In this document: positions 12,527-21,021 of the stretch, piece by piece
Numbering within the stretch: position 1 is the stretch's first letter
How the letters are laid out: the number at the start of each line of letters is the position of its first letter
DNA from: Litorilinea aerophila
GTDB taxonomy: Bacteria; Chloroflexota; Anaerolineae; Caldilineales; Caldilineaceae
DNA length: 64,000 nt
Assembly: GCF_006569185.2 (NCBI RefSeq)
Contig: NZ_VIGC02000007.1
Span: forward strand, 124,001 to 188,000
Direction of reading: 5' to 3'
Translations under genes and position numbers: made by a program
The notes under the pieces: model-generated
Database searches by the model: none
What the model was told of the DNA's origin: nothing
What the model saw: the letters and a program-made list of their open reading frames with translations, nothing else

Positions 12527-13551
12527 CAGGCAGCGCGCGCTATCGAGAAGCAGGTGTGGATATCGACGCCGCCAACCGGGCGGTCTCTTTGATGAAGGAC
12601 GCGGTGCGCTCCACGTACACCCCCGGCGTCCTGGCCGATGTGGGCAGCTTCGGCGGCCTCTTCGCCCTGACCCAACTGCCGGCCCGGCCGGTGCTGGTGG
12701 CCTCCACCGATGGCGTGGGGACCAAGGTCAAGCTGGCTGCTCAACTGGGCCGCTGGGAAAGCATCGGCCACGACATCGTCAACCACTGCGTTAACGATAT
12801 CCTGGTGCAGAACGCCCGCCCCCTCTTCTTCCTGGACTACGTGGCCACCAGCCGCCTGATGCCGGAGGCCGTGGCCGCGGTGGTGACGGGCATCGCGGCC
12901 GCCTGCCGGGCAGCCGGCTGCGCGCTCCTGGGCGGGGAGACGGCCGAAATGCCGGGCGTCTACGTGGAAGGGGCCTTCGACCTGGTGGGGACGGTGGTGG
13001 GCCTGGTGGATCAGGCGGAACTCCTGCCCAAAACGGAACGCATGCAGGCCGGCGACCTGCTGTTGGGGCTGCCCAGCAGCGGTCCCCACACCAACGGCTA
13101 CTCCCTGATCCGGCGGTTGGTGGCAGAGCGGGACCTGCAGGAGAAGCTGGCGGACGGCCGCACCCTGGCCGATGCCCTGCTGGCGCCCCACCGCAGCTAC
13201 CTGGCCGAGGTCGACCGGCTACAGGCAGCCGGGGTACGCATCTGGGGGATGGCCCACATCACTGGCGGCGGCTTCTGGGAGAACATCCCCCGGGTGCTGC
13301 CGGATCACCTGGGTGCCCAGGTGGACGTGGACGCCTGGCCTGTGCCTGTGCTGTTTCAGGAGCTGGTCGCCTGGGCCGGCCTGGACGTGCAGGAGGCCTA
13401 CCGGGTCTTCAACATGGGCATAGGCATGGTGCTCATCATCCCGGCTGCCGCGGCGGCGCAGGCGATGCAGGCTGAGCCGGAAGCCCGGGTCATCGGTCGC
13501 CTGGTATCCCGCTCACCGGCGGATCCACCTGTCCGGCTGGTGGGGGCGTAA
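12523..13551 (+). CDS. purM: Phosphoribosylformylglycinamidine cyclo-ligase (AIR synthetase)
   Basis: PurM closes FGAM to 5-aminoimidazole ribotide with ATP in purine synthesis. The 342 residues contain the family signatures DGVGTKVKLA, GHDIVNHCVNDILVQNA, LLGGETAEMPG, SSGPHTNGYSLIRR and HITGGGFWENIPRVLP. Length is normal. The ATG overlaps the stop of the upstream MFS gene by 4 bp, and purN follows, giving a short purine cluster. Confidence 0.98.
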   Translation: MTGSARYREAGVDIDAANRAVSLMKDAVRSTYTPGVLADVGSFGGLFALTQLPARPVLVASTDGVGTKVKLAAQLGRWESIGHDIVNHCVNDILVQNARPLFFLDYVATSRLMPEAVAAVVTGIAAACRAAGCALLGGETAEMPGVYVEGAFDLVGTVVGLVDQAELLPKTERMQAGDLLLGLPSSGPHTNGYSLIRRLVAERDLQEKLADGRTLADALLAPHRSYLAEVDRLQAAGVRIWGMAHITGGGFWENIPRVLPDHLGAQVDVDAWPVPVLFQELVAWAGLDVQEAYRVFNMGIGMVLIIPAAAAAQAMQAEPEARVIGRLVSRSPADPPVRLVGA

Positions 13552-13669
13552 TACCGATTGCCTGATCAAAAGGCATCGTCGGTCCGGTTTCCATACCGCA
13601 CCGACGAAATCATGCTTGACGGCAGGGACCACAGATTACAAGGATTACACATACATCGATTATCCAACC

Positions 13670-14269
13670 ATGACGAGCAAACTGGCTGTACTGATTTCGG
13701 GTAACGGCTCCAACCTGCAGGCCATCATCGACGCCATCCGGGCCCGGATGCTGGACGCCGAGATCGTGGTGGTGGTCTCCAATCGAAAGAACGCCTATGG
13801 CCTGGAACGGGCGGCCCAGGCGGGCATCCCCACCCGCTATCATCCCCTAAAACCCTACCGGGATGCCGGGCGCAGCCGCCAGGAATACGACGCGGATCTG
13901 GCCCGTATCCTCCAGGAGTACCGGCCGGACTGGGTCGTGCTGGCCGGCTGGATGCACATCCTTAGCGACGCTTTCCTGCGCCACTTCCCCTACCGGGTGA
14001 TTAACCTGCACCCGGCGCTGCCCGGCCAGTTCCCCGGTGCCACGGCCATCGCCGATGCCTTCGAAGCCTACCAGCGGGGCGAGATCAAGGAGACCGGCGT
14101 CATGGTGCACCTGGTGCCCGACGAACAGGTAGACCGGGGGCCGGTGGTGGCGTCGGAGGCGGTGCCCATCTACCCCAGCGACAACCTGGAGACCCTGACC
14201 AACCGCATCCACCAGACCGAGCATCGACTGTTGGTGGGCGCCCTGCGTCGCCTGTTGGAGGGCGACTGA
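13670..14269 (+). CDS. purN: Phosphoribosylglycinamide formyltransferase
   Basis: PurN transfers formyl from 10-formyl-THF to GAR. The protein starts LAVLISGNGSNLQAI, the typical N-terminal nucleotide-binding loop, and carries the catalytic INLHPALPGQFPG and the HLVPDEQVDRGPVV segment. I start at the ATG at 13670 (199 residues), which places the ISGNGSN motif about ten residues in. A TTG at 13616 would add 18 residues (TDYKDYTYIDYP) encoded by an intergenic repeat (13629-13650), so I reject it. The 118-bp gap after purM suggests the gene may have its own promoter or be read through. Confidence 0.96.
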   Translation: MTSKLAVLISGNGSNLQAIIDAIRARMLDAEIVVVVSNRKNAYGLERAAQAGIPTRYHPLKPYRDAGRSRQEYDADLARILQEYRPDWVVLAGWMHILSDAFLRHFPYRVINLHPALPGQFPGATAIADAFEAYQRGEIKETGVMVHLVPDEQVDRGPVVASEAVPIYPSDNLETLTNRIHQTEHRLLVGALRRLLEGD

Positions 14270-14305
14270 CACGCCTTTGGCGGGCAGGGCCACCCTGGGC
14301 GCAGG

Positions 14306-14593
14306 TTACGAGCTGGCGGCGCGGGGTTGCTTTCCGGCTCGCAGCTTGTCGATCTGCTCCTTCGGCGTGATTTTCGCCAGGCGTTCCTCCTGGGCCCGTT
14401 GGGCTGCCTGTTCACTGGGCGTCAGCCCCCCCAGCGCGCCCAGCACGGCCACCTGGGAGATGACCCGTTCGGTCTGTTCGCTGCCACATTGAGGGCAGGG
14501 GGGCGGCGGGCTTTCCCCGGCGGCGCGGATGGAGGGCCAGAAATGGCTGTAGGTATGGCTGCAATCCAGACAGGTGTATTCGTAGATCGGCAT
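14306..14593 (-). CDS. FmdB-family zinc-ribbon protein
   Basis: This 95-residue protein begins MPIYEYTCLDCSHTYSHFW and has a second cysteine pair in PCPQCGSEQ, giving the CxxC...CxxC zinc ribbon of the FmdB/putative regulatory family. A strong GGAGGAA ribosome binding site precedes the ATG. The C-terminal half is a charged Gln/Arg/Lys helix. It is convergent with purN with 36 bp between stops. The family's role is unclear, and a regulatory one was proposed from formamidase operons; nothing nearby supports that here. Confidence 0.85.
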   Translation of the reverse strand: MPIYEYTCLDCSHTYSHFWPSIRAAGESPPPPCPQCGSEQTERVISQVAVLGALGGLTPSEQAAQRAQEERLAKITPKEQIDKLRAGKQPRAASS

Positions 14594-14643
14594 CAGCTTC
14601 CTCCAGCATCAGGCGTTGGGTCTCGGTGACGATGGTGGGCCAG

Positions 14644-14748
14644 TACAGTCTGGCGTCAATATCCCGGCAGAAATTCCGGGTGCCCTCTGGGCGCGCTCCC
14701 TCTGGTGGAACCTATCGGCGAATTTCTGCCGGGATTTACCAGATTGAA
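14644..14748 (+). repeat. MITE-like palindromic element, copy A
   Basis: The element is about 105 bp. It begins TACAGTCTGGCGT and ends with an imperfect inverted copy of its first 28-30 bases; both ends contain CCCGGCAGAAATT or its complement AATTTCTGCCGGG. Related copies lie at 19152-19245 and 29870-29973. It encodes nothing and sits in the gap between fmdB-like and the ABC operon. Terminal inverted repeats with a short core match a small non-autonomous mobile or REP-like element. Confidence 0.75.
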
Positions 14749-14930
14749 TTTTCCGGCTTGCCTTCCCATTATTTTACCCACCGCCGGTTTCAGTCAAGTC
14801 AATTTGCTTCCCAAAGGTAGCTGTTCAGCCCCATCTTCCTGGTCCTTTCCCCCAATGGAAAAACGACCCACGGTTCTTCTCCCCTCCTCCTTCGCCGCAA
14901 AGCGGCCACTATCTTCGCACTTTGTTTTCA

Positions 14931-15032
14931 GCCACAGATTCCACGGATTACATCGCCTCTGAGGATGCTCCCTCCGTATATGGACAACTATGACAACTAT
15001 CGGGAAGGACTGAATCCGTGCTCATCTGTGGC
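14931..15032. repeat. Inverted pair of an ATCTGTGG-type repeat
   Basis: GCCACAGATTCCACGGATTA (14931-14950) is mirrored by GAATCCGTGCTCATCTGTGG (15012-15031), about 100 bp apart end to end. A further related direct copy, CCACAGATTACAAGGATTAC, is at 13629-13648. The arms are degenerate repeats rather than a tight hairpin. Confidence 0.6.
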
Positions 15033-15103
15033 ATCCATGGCTCGAATCAAATTTGCAAAGGTAGTGCGGGGAGCGGGGGAAAAAAGCAGCTCCTAAATTC
15101 AAG

Positions 15104-15132
15104 TTGACAATTCCAATCGCCTACGGTATTTT
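15104..15132 (+). promoter_or_regulatory. Sigma70-type promoter of the ABC operon
   Basis: TTGACA (15104-15109), a 17-bp spacer and TATTTT (15127-15132) form a good promoter. The next start codon is at 15521, so the transcript would carry a leader of about 380 nt. Confidence 0.6.
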
Positions 15133-15138
15133 AGAAAC

Positions 15139-15520
15139 TCCGGCGGGGTGCGTATTCTCCCGAGCCTTGGGGCCGGGACAAAGTCGCCCCTTTGGTCGTG
15201 CTTTGTGACCCTTCCCTCCACCGGCCCCGGCTTAGCGCCCGCCTCCGTGTCTGCGGATAGACCATTTTCGGGCAAAATCAGCACGTTCGCTGTGTCATCC
15301 CAGGGCGACGGCATTTCCGACGCCTGGCGCTGCCAATCTCTGGGATGCCGGCCACGGCAGCCTGTCCATCGCAGCCTATCCAGGCCCATCTCTGGACACC
15401 TGCCAACGCCGGCCAGGTCCCCTTTCTGGACCGGGCACACCGCAGGTCATTGGGTGCGTCGGCACCCCGTACGCACCCCAGGTCATCGGTCATTTCAACC
15501 CAGTGAAAGGAGTCGTCTTC
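15139..15520 (+). promoter_or_regulatory. Long leader of the ABC operon with GGTCAT repeats
   Basis: No gene fits between the promoter and the lipoprotein start. The stretch contains several possible stems, for example ACAAAG with CTTTGT around 15178-15207 and CATCCCAG with CTGGGATG around 15296-15345. Just before the start, AGGTCAT (15444-15450), AGGTCAT (15480-15486) and GGTCAT (15488-15493) flank a hairpin with arms GGGTGCGT (15452-15459) and ACGCACCC (15471-15478). These look like an operator or a regulatory RNA, but I match no known riboswitch. Confidence 0.4.
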
Positions 15521-17179
15521 ATGCGGAAACTGCTCTTCGTAGTTGCCCTACTCATGTTATTGGTCGTGGCCGGCTGTGCCGCGCCTGCCCAGCCCGCTGC
15601 CGATACAGGCCAGGCAGCCCCTGCCACCGGCGGCGAAGAAGCGGCCGAAGCGGCCGAAGCGCCTCTGCTGCGCTTTGGCATCAACGCCGCCGATTTGGGC
15701 ACCCTGGATCCCCACTTTGCTTCCTCCACCAACGACCGGACGGTGGTCAGCATGATCTTCAACGGCCTGGTGCGCTACAAGCCGGGCGAAGCGCCCGAGA
15801 TGGAGCCGGACCTGGCCACGGCCATCCCCGAACCCGAGATCGTGGATGGCAAGCAGGTCTGGACTTTCGAGCTGCGCCAGGGGGTCATGTGCCACCCCAG
15901 CCCGGAGACCGAGGCCTACGAGCTGACCGCGGATGACGTGGTCTACTCCCTCACCAAGTCGGCCAACCCGGATCGCTCGGCCTACGCCGGCGAATACACG
16001 GGCATGACCGTCGAAAAGGTGGATGACTACACCGTGCGCATCACCCTGGACCAGCCCCTCTCGCCGGTGCTCTTCCTGCCCAAGGTGGCCGACTACGCGG
16101 GCGGCTTCATCGTTTGCAGCAAGGCGGTGGAAGCCCTGGGTGACGAAGCCATCAAGACCCACCCGGTGGGCACCGGCCCCTTCATGTTCGACAGCTACAC
16201 GCCCCAGGACCGGGTGCGGCTGGTGGCCAACCCCGACTACTTCCGGGGCCAGCCCAAGCTGGGCGCGGTGGAAGTGCGCTACATGCCCGACATCAGCAGC
16301 CGGGAGCTGGGCCTGAAGGCTGGCGAGCTGGACGTGATCTCCGGCCTGGATGAGGCCCAGTGGATCGAGGATGTCAACAGCGATCCCAACCTGCAGGTGG
16401 ACGTCTTCGGCGTGGGTGAGGTGGCCACCATCCACTTCAACACCACCGTGCCGCCCCTGGACAACCCAGACGTGCGCAAGGCCATCGCCTACGCGCTGAA
16501 CCGGGACGAGTTCCTGGCCCTCTTTGGGCCGGGCGTGGCGGAAAACGTCTACTCGCCGGTGCCGGCCCAGTTCATGCCCGGCGGCCTGACCAAGGAAGAA
16601 GTAGAAGCGCTGGGGCTGGACTACAGCTACAATCCGGAGAAGGCCCGGGAGCTGCTGGCCCAGGCCGGCCTGGCCGACGGCTTCAGCCTCTCCGTGGTCT
16701 CCTCGGAGATGCCGGCCTACCGCAAGATCTATGAGAGCATGCAGGCCCAGCTGGCCGCGGTGGGCATCAACCTCCAGGTGGACATCGTGGATCACTCCAC
16801 CATGCACACCAAGATCCGGGAGGATGTGAATCCCATCGTGGTCTACGTGGCCTTCCGGCCCAACGCCGACGTCTACCTGACCCGCTTCTTCCATTCCGAT
16901 TCCATCGTGGTCACCGGTGCCAAGCCGGACACCAACTTCTCCCACTACGACAAGATCGACGACCTGATCGAGGCTGCCCGGGTCGAGACCGATCCGGACA
17001 AGCAGATCGAGCTGTGGAAACAGGCCCAGATCCAGATCCTGGAGGACATGGTGGCCCATACCCTCATGTACCAGAACCAGGTCTACGCCCGCAACACCGC
17101 TGTGGACTACGGCCACCCCCTCAAGGCGGTGCTGAACCTGAATCCGCAGATCACCGAACAGACCCAGATCGTGCGTTAA
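15521..17179 (+). CDS. ABC transporter substrate-binding lipoprotein, family 5 (DppA/OppA/NikA type)
   Basis: The 552-residue precursor has a lipoprotein signal peptide: MRKLLFVVALLMLLVVAGC with lipobox VAGC, cleavage before Cys19, then an Ala/Pro/Glu linker. The mature part has family-5 signatures such as ADDVVYSL, GTGPFMFDSY, NPDYFRG, DVRKAIAYALNRDEF and YNPEKARELLAQAG. Substrates in this family are peptides, nickel or other small solutes. The ATG at 15521 is chosen because AAAGGAG (15507-15513) is its ribosome binding site; a GTG at 15503 would overlap that site. Two permeases follow. Confidence 0.95.
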   Translation: MRKLLFVVALLMLLVVAGCAAPAQPAADTGQAAPATGGEEAAEAAEAPLLRFGINAADLGTLDPHFASSTNDRTVVSMIFNGLVRYKPGEAPEMEPDLATAIPEPEIVDGKQVWTFELRQGVMCHPSPETEAYELTADDVVYSLTKSANPDRSAYAGEYTGMTVEKVDDYTVRITLDQPLSPVLFLPKVADYAGGFIVCSKAVEALGDEAIKTHPVGTGPFMFDSYTPQDRVRLVANPDYFRGQPKLGAVEVRYMPDISSRELGLKAGELDVISGLDEAQWIEDVNSDPNLQVDVFGVGEVATIHFNTTVPPLDNPDVRKAIAYALNRDEFLALFGPGVAENVYSPVPAQFMPGGLTKEEVEALGLDYSYNPEKARELLAQAGLADGFSLSVVSSEMPAYRKIYESMQAQLAAVGINLQVDIVDHSTMHTKIREDVNPIVVYVAFRPNADVYLTRFFHSDSIVVTGAKPDTNFSHYDKIDDLIEAARVETDPDKQIELWKQAQIQILEDMVAHTLMYQNQVYARNTAVDYGHPLKAVLNLNPQITEQTQIVR

Positions 17180-17282
17180 CCCATGGCCGTCGGGGGTGGG
17201 CGAACCGCTCGTCCCACCCCCGGCCCCATGGCCCGATGAAGCGGGCCGGCTATCGTCCGACACTCACCACGGGTAAACCCCT

Positions 17283-18224
17283 ATGCTGATTTATACGGTA
17301 CGGCGTCTACTGTTGTCCATCCCGACCCTGCTGGCAGTCCTAACCCTGGTCTTCGTGATCGTCCGGGTCCTACCTGGTGATCCGGCCCAGGCAGCCCTGG
17401 GCGACTACGCCTCCAAAGAGGCGGTGGAAGCCCTGCGGGCGCGCATGGGCTTGGACAAGCCGCTGGCGGTCCAGTATGTGACCTTCCTGGCCGGCCTGCT
17501 GCGGGGCGATTTGGGGAATTCCATGAAGAGTGGAAAGCCGGTGGCCGAGCAGATCGGCTTTGTGTTGCCCCATACCCTGCAGTTGACCCTGGCTTCCATT
17601 GTGGTGGGGGTGGTCTTCGGGGTGCCGTTGGGCATCGTCACCGCGGTGCGCCGCAACGGCCTCATGGACTACTTCGGGCGCATCTTCTCCCTGGCCGGCC
17701 TTTCCATCCCGGCCTTCTACCTGGGCATCTTGCTCATGTTGATCTTTGGCCTGCGCCTGGGGTGGTTTCCCATCCTGTGGAATGACGCCCGGGGCAATCT
17801 GATTGCAGCCATCCGCCAATTGGTGTTACCGGCGTTGACCCTGGGTCTGATCATGACCGCCTACGTCACCCGCATGACCCGCTCGGCCATGCTCAACATC
17901 CTGGGGGAGGACTATGTGCGCACGGCCCGGGCCAAAGGACTGGCAGAACGGGTGGTGATGTTCCGGCACGCCCTGCGTTCTGCCCTGATTCCTATCGTCT
18001 CCATCGTTGGGATCTTCGCGGTGAGCCTGATCGGCAGCTCGGTCATGACCGAAATCGTCTTCTCCCGCCCTGGGCTGGGGAAGCTCATGGTGGATGCCGT
18101 CAAACAGCGGGACTACACCACCCTCCAGTCGGTGATGGTGGTCTACGCCTTTTTGATCGTGATCATCAACCTGGTGGTCGACCTCCTCTATGGCCTGGTG
18201 GACCCGCGGGTCCGCTACGATTGA
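17283..18224 (+). CDS. ABC transporter permease, DppB type
   Basis: This 313-residue inner-membrane permease has six hydrophobic segments. It begins LIYTVRRLLLSIPTLLAVL with VRVLPGDPA, as DppB/OppB proteins do, and carries the ATPase-coupling EAA loop EDYVRTARAKGLAERVVMFRHALR. The C-terminus LLYGLVDPRVRYD is typical. It lies about 100 bp after the binding-protein gene and 31 bp before the second permease gene. Confidence 0.95.
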   Translation: MLIYTVRRLLLSIPTLLAVLTLVFVIVRVLPGDPAQAALGDYASKEAVEALRARMGLDKPLAVQYVTFLAGLLRGDLGNSMKSGKPVAEQIGFVLPHTLQLTLASIVVGVVFGVPLGIVTAVRRNGLMDYFGRIFSLAGLSIPAFYLGILLMLIFGLRLGWFPILWNDARGNLIAAIRQLVLPALTLGLIMTAYVTRMTRSAMLNILGEDYVRTARAKGLAERVVMFRHALRSALIPIVSIVGIFAVSLIGSSVMTEIVFSRPGLGKLMVDAVKQRDYTTLQSVMVVYAFLIVIINLVVDLLYGLVDPRVRYD

Positions 18225-18255
18225 CCTTTTCCTTGAGCCGTGTATAGGTGACTTC

Positions 18256-19143
18256 ATGCAGGGTGCCCAAACCATCGATCTTGCTGTCCAACTTCCCCAG
18301 ACCCTGACCCAGCGCCAGCGCATGTGGCGGGCCTTCACCCGCAACCGGGTCGCCGTGGTGGGCCTGGTGCTGGTGATCCTCATTGCCTTCGTGGCGGTGG
18401 CCGCGCCCTGGTTGGCCCCGGCCGATCCCATTGCCCAGGCGGCGCGGGAACGCCTCTCCCCGCCCAGCCCGGCCCATCCCCTGGGGCAGGACAACTATGG
18501 CCGGGATATTCTCTCCCGCCTGATCTACGGGACCCGCATCTCCCTGCTGGTGGGTATCCTTTCGGTGTTGTTGGGCGCCTCTGTGGGGACGGCCATGGGG
18601 GTGATCGCGGGGTATCGGGGAGGATGGGTGGAAGCCATTCTCATGCGGGTGGTGGACACCCTGCTGGCATTCCCCGACCTGATCACCGGCCTGCTAGTCC
18701 TGGCCGTGTTGGGGGGCGGGCTGGACAAGATGATCATCGCCATTGGGATCGTCATCTCACCCCGTTTTGCCCGCCTGGCCCACGGGCCCACCCTGGCCCT
18801 GCGGGAGAAGGATTTTATCAGCGCCGCACGGTCCATCGGCGTGGGCCATATTCGCATGCTCACCCGGCACATCCTGCCCAACATCGTGAGCGAGCTGCTG
18901 GTGATGGCCAGCCTCTGGACCGCGTCCGCCATCCGCATTGAAGCCAGCCTGAGCTTCATCGGCCTGGGGGTGGCGCCGCCCACGCCCACCTGGGGCCAGA
19001 TGATCAACGACGGAACCCAGTATCTCACCAGCCTGCCCTGGTTCTCGGTGGCGCCCGGCCTGGCCATCCTGGTCACGGTGATGGCCTTCAACCTGTTGGG
19101 GGACGGGCTGCGGGACGTGCTGGATCCTCGCATGCAGAATTGA
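18256..19143 (+). CDS. ABC transporter permease, DppC type
   Basis: This 295-residue permease has an N-terminal cytoplasmic segment and first helix (NRVAVVGLVLVILIAFVAV), then PLGQDNYGRDILSRLIYGTRISL, the DppC signature. The EAA loop is REKDFISAARSIGVGHIRMLTRHILPN. Start at the ATG at 18256 with AGGTG upstream; an ATG at 18190 would overlap the previous gene by 35 bp and add a non-homologous leader. No DppD/DppF ATPase genes follow: a repeat and a gene on the other strand end the operon. The transporter must borrow ATPases encoded elsewhere. Confidence 0.94.
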   Translation: MQGAQTIDLAVQLPQTLTQRQRMWRAFTRNRVAVVGLVLVILIAFVAVAAPWLAPADPIAQAARERLSPPSPAHPLGQDNYGRDILSRLIYGTRISLLVGILSVLLGASVGTAMGVIAGYRGGWVEAILMRVVDTLLAFPDLITGLLVLAVLGGGLDKMIIAIGIVISPRFARLAHGPTLALREKDFISAARSIGVGHIRMLTRHILPNIVSELLVMASLWTASAIRIEASLSFIGLGVAPPTPTWGQMINDGTQYLTSLPWFSVAPGLAILVTVMAFNLLGDGLRDVLDPRMQN

Positions 19144-19151
19144 CCGGCTAT

Positions 19152-19245
19152 TACAGTCTGGCGTAAATACCACGGCAGAAATTCGTCGATAGTATCCACC
19201 AGGAGGTAGTGCCGCCGCATTTCTGCCGTGATTTACTATTTGAAT
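19152..19245 (+). repeat. MITE-like palindromic element, copy B (core inverted)
   Basis: The left end TACAGTCTGGCGTAAATACC and right end (TTTCTGCCGTGATTTACTAT) match the termini of copy A. The internal 40-odd bases match copy A only in reverse complement: here ATTCGTCGATAGTATCCACC follows the left end. It starts 9 bp after the dppC-like stop and ends 9 bp before the stop of the convergent MATE gene, so it could also terminate both transcripts. Confidence 0.7.
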
Positions 19246-19253
19246 GTGCCGGC

Positions 19254-20735
19254 TCAGCTGAAAGCCGCCACCAGCTTTTCCCGGGTGATGGCCCGGCGGA
19301 AACGGCGCAAGAGCAGGGTAGAAGTCACCGGCGCCACCAGCAGGAACGCCACCCACACCGTGGCCAGCCCCCCGCCCATCAAACGTAACAGCAGTGCCCC
19401 CAGTAGCACCGACGTCCAGACGCCGATGGTGTTGACCCGCAGGGGGTACTGGGTATTGCCCGTCCCCCGCAGGGCCCCCCCCTGGACGAAGAGGACGGCC
19501 CAGAAGGGCATGGTCAGGGCCAGGGGACGGAAGGCAGCGGCGCCCATCTCGATCACGGTCGGATCGTCGGTGAAGATCCCCATGATGGCCCGGCCGAAGA
19601 GGAAGAAGACCACGCCCAGGGACCCCATCCAGATCAATGCCCACTCGGTCGCGATGCGGGCAATCATCCAGCCTTCTGCCTGACGCCGGGCGCCGATGCT
19701 CTGCCCCACCAGGGCGGTGGCCGCGATACCGAAACCGATGCCCGGCAAAAAAGCCACCGACAGGGCGTTGAAGGCGATGCGGTGGGCGGCCAGCGCCAGG
19801 GTGCCCAGGCGGGCCACCACGATGGTGAGGACCAGAAAGCCCACCGAAATCAACATCTGCTCCAGGGCGGCTGGAATGCCGATGCGCAGGATGTTGCGGG
19901 CCAATTGCAGGCTGGGCCACCAGCCCTGACGTCCCCGGATGGTGATGCCGTGTCTTCCTCGCCAGAGAACCACCAGGAGGATCGCTACACCCAGGGCCCG
20001 AGAGAGAAAGGTGCCCCAGGCACTCCCCACAGCCCCCAGCTCCGGCATGCCCAACCGACCGAAAATCAGCCCGTAGGTCAGAACCACATTGACCAGGTTG
20101 GCGCACGCGGTGATCAGCATGGGCGTGCGGGAGTCACCCGCACCCCGCAGCACACCCCCGCCCAGCAGCAGCAGGGTCAACACCACCACCGTCCCCATGG
20201 TCACCTGGAGATACTCGGTACCGATGGCGCTGACGGCCGGCTCCATGCCGAAGATGGCGATAAGCCACTCCGCGCTGAAGAGCCCGGCCACAATAAGGGG
20301 AATGGAAATGATGACGCTCCAGACCAGGGACTGCTTGGCCAGCCGGCTGGCCCGGGCAAAGGCCTGGGCTCCCACCGCCTGGGCCACCAGGACCGAGCTC
20401 CCCACCGAGGTGGCGCTGAGGGCCGAGATGATGAAGAACATGATCTGGATGGCTGCACCCACCCCGGCGATGGCCTCGGCGCCCAGTTGCGCCACCATCA
20501 AGGTATCCACCACCCCCAGGAGAGTCTGGAGGAAGTTTTCGCTGATCACCGGCCAGGCCAGGTTAAAGACGCGTCGCCTGAGGGAAAGCTCCGTGGGGTC
20601 ATCCCCTGGCGGCTGGGGATGATCGTCTGCCGGGTCAGGGCCCGCTACCTCGGGAAATTGCTCACGCTCTTCCACCCAGTTCCTCCTGCTGAATTCTGTG
20701 TGTCGTATCGAGGGGCGTAAGCGCGCCTGGTGCAT
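19254..20735 (-). CDS. MATE family efflux transporter
   Basis: The protein is about 493 residues with around 12 hydrophobic segments arranged as two MATE halves. Recognisable motifs are AWPVISENFLQTLLGVVDTLMVAQLG at the first helix (split into shorter motifs PVISENF and VDTLMVAQLG), GGGVLRGAGDSRTP in the first half and FVQGGALRGTGNTQYP in the second. MATE pumps export cationic drugs or metabolites using Na+ or H+. A GTG at 20753 would add six residues; I take the ATG at 20735. Neither start has a strong ribosome binding site. About 45 residues before the first helix are charged and Pro-rich. Confidence 0.92.
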   Translation of the reverse strand: MHQARLRPSIRHTEFSRRNWVEEREQFPEVAGPDPADDHPQPPGDDPTELSLRRRVFNLAWPVISENFLQTLLGVVDTLMVAQLGAEAIAGVGAAIQIMFFIISALSATSVGSSVLVAQAVGAQAFARASRLAKQSLVWSVIISIPLIVAGLFSAEWLIAIFGMEPAVSAIGTEYLQVTMGTVVVLTLLLLGGGVLRGAGDSRTPMLITACANLVNVVLTYGLIFGRLGMPELGAVGSAWGTFLSRALGVAILLVVLWRGRHGITIRGRQGWWPSLQLARNILRIGIPAALEQMLISVGFLVLTIVVARLGTLALAAHRIAFNALSVAFLPGIGFGIAATALVGQSIGARRQAEGWMIARIATEWALIWMGSLGVVFFLFGRAIMGIFTDDPTVIEMGAAAFRPLALTMPFWAVLFVQGGALRGTGNTQYPLRVNTIGVWTSVLLGALLLRLMGGGLATVWVAFLLVAPVTSTLLLRRFRRAITREKLVAAFS

Positions 20736-20937
20736 CGGCGGGTTCGGCCCCACATCGTAGGTCCAGTTTCCCGGCTGGCGACAGGCGCCGGCACGTTTGC
20801 TCTCCGCGCGCTTCGGCCCCGCGGCGTCGGTCGTGGCGAATGTCTGAAGCCTTTACTATAACAGATGTGAAAGGGGAGCAGAAACTGGCGGGGCGTTGAT
20901 CTTCATGGGAACGGGCAACCCAGGGGTGGGGAGAAAG

Positions 20938-20976
20938 AAAAAAAACGGGGTAGACAACGGAAAGCTGTCTACCCCG
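20938..20976 (-). terminator. Rho-independent terminator of the CBM48 gene
   Basis: Read on the minus strand, an 11-bp perfect stem (arms 20966-20976 and 20946-20956, CGGGGTAGACA) with a 9-nt loop is followed by eight T residues (20945-20938). It lies about 45 bp downstream of the CBM48 stop codon. Confidence 0.9.
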
Positions 20977-21021
20977 GGCAATGGCCTGTAAAAAGTCCTG
21001 GTCTGTTTGCGCCAGCCGGTA

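Noticed and set aside
13616-13669. Longer purN starting at TTG 13616
   Set aside because: The extra 18 residues are encoded by an intergenic CACAGATTACA-type repeat and lack homology to PurN.
15148-15936. 262-codon plus-strand frame over the ABC leader
   Set aside because: Runs out of frame into the lipoprotein gene, lacks a ribosome binding site and has no protein-like features.
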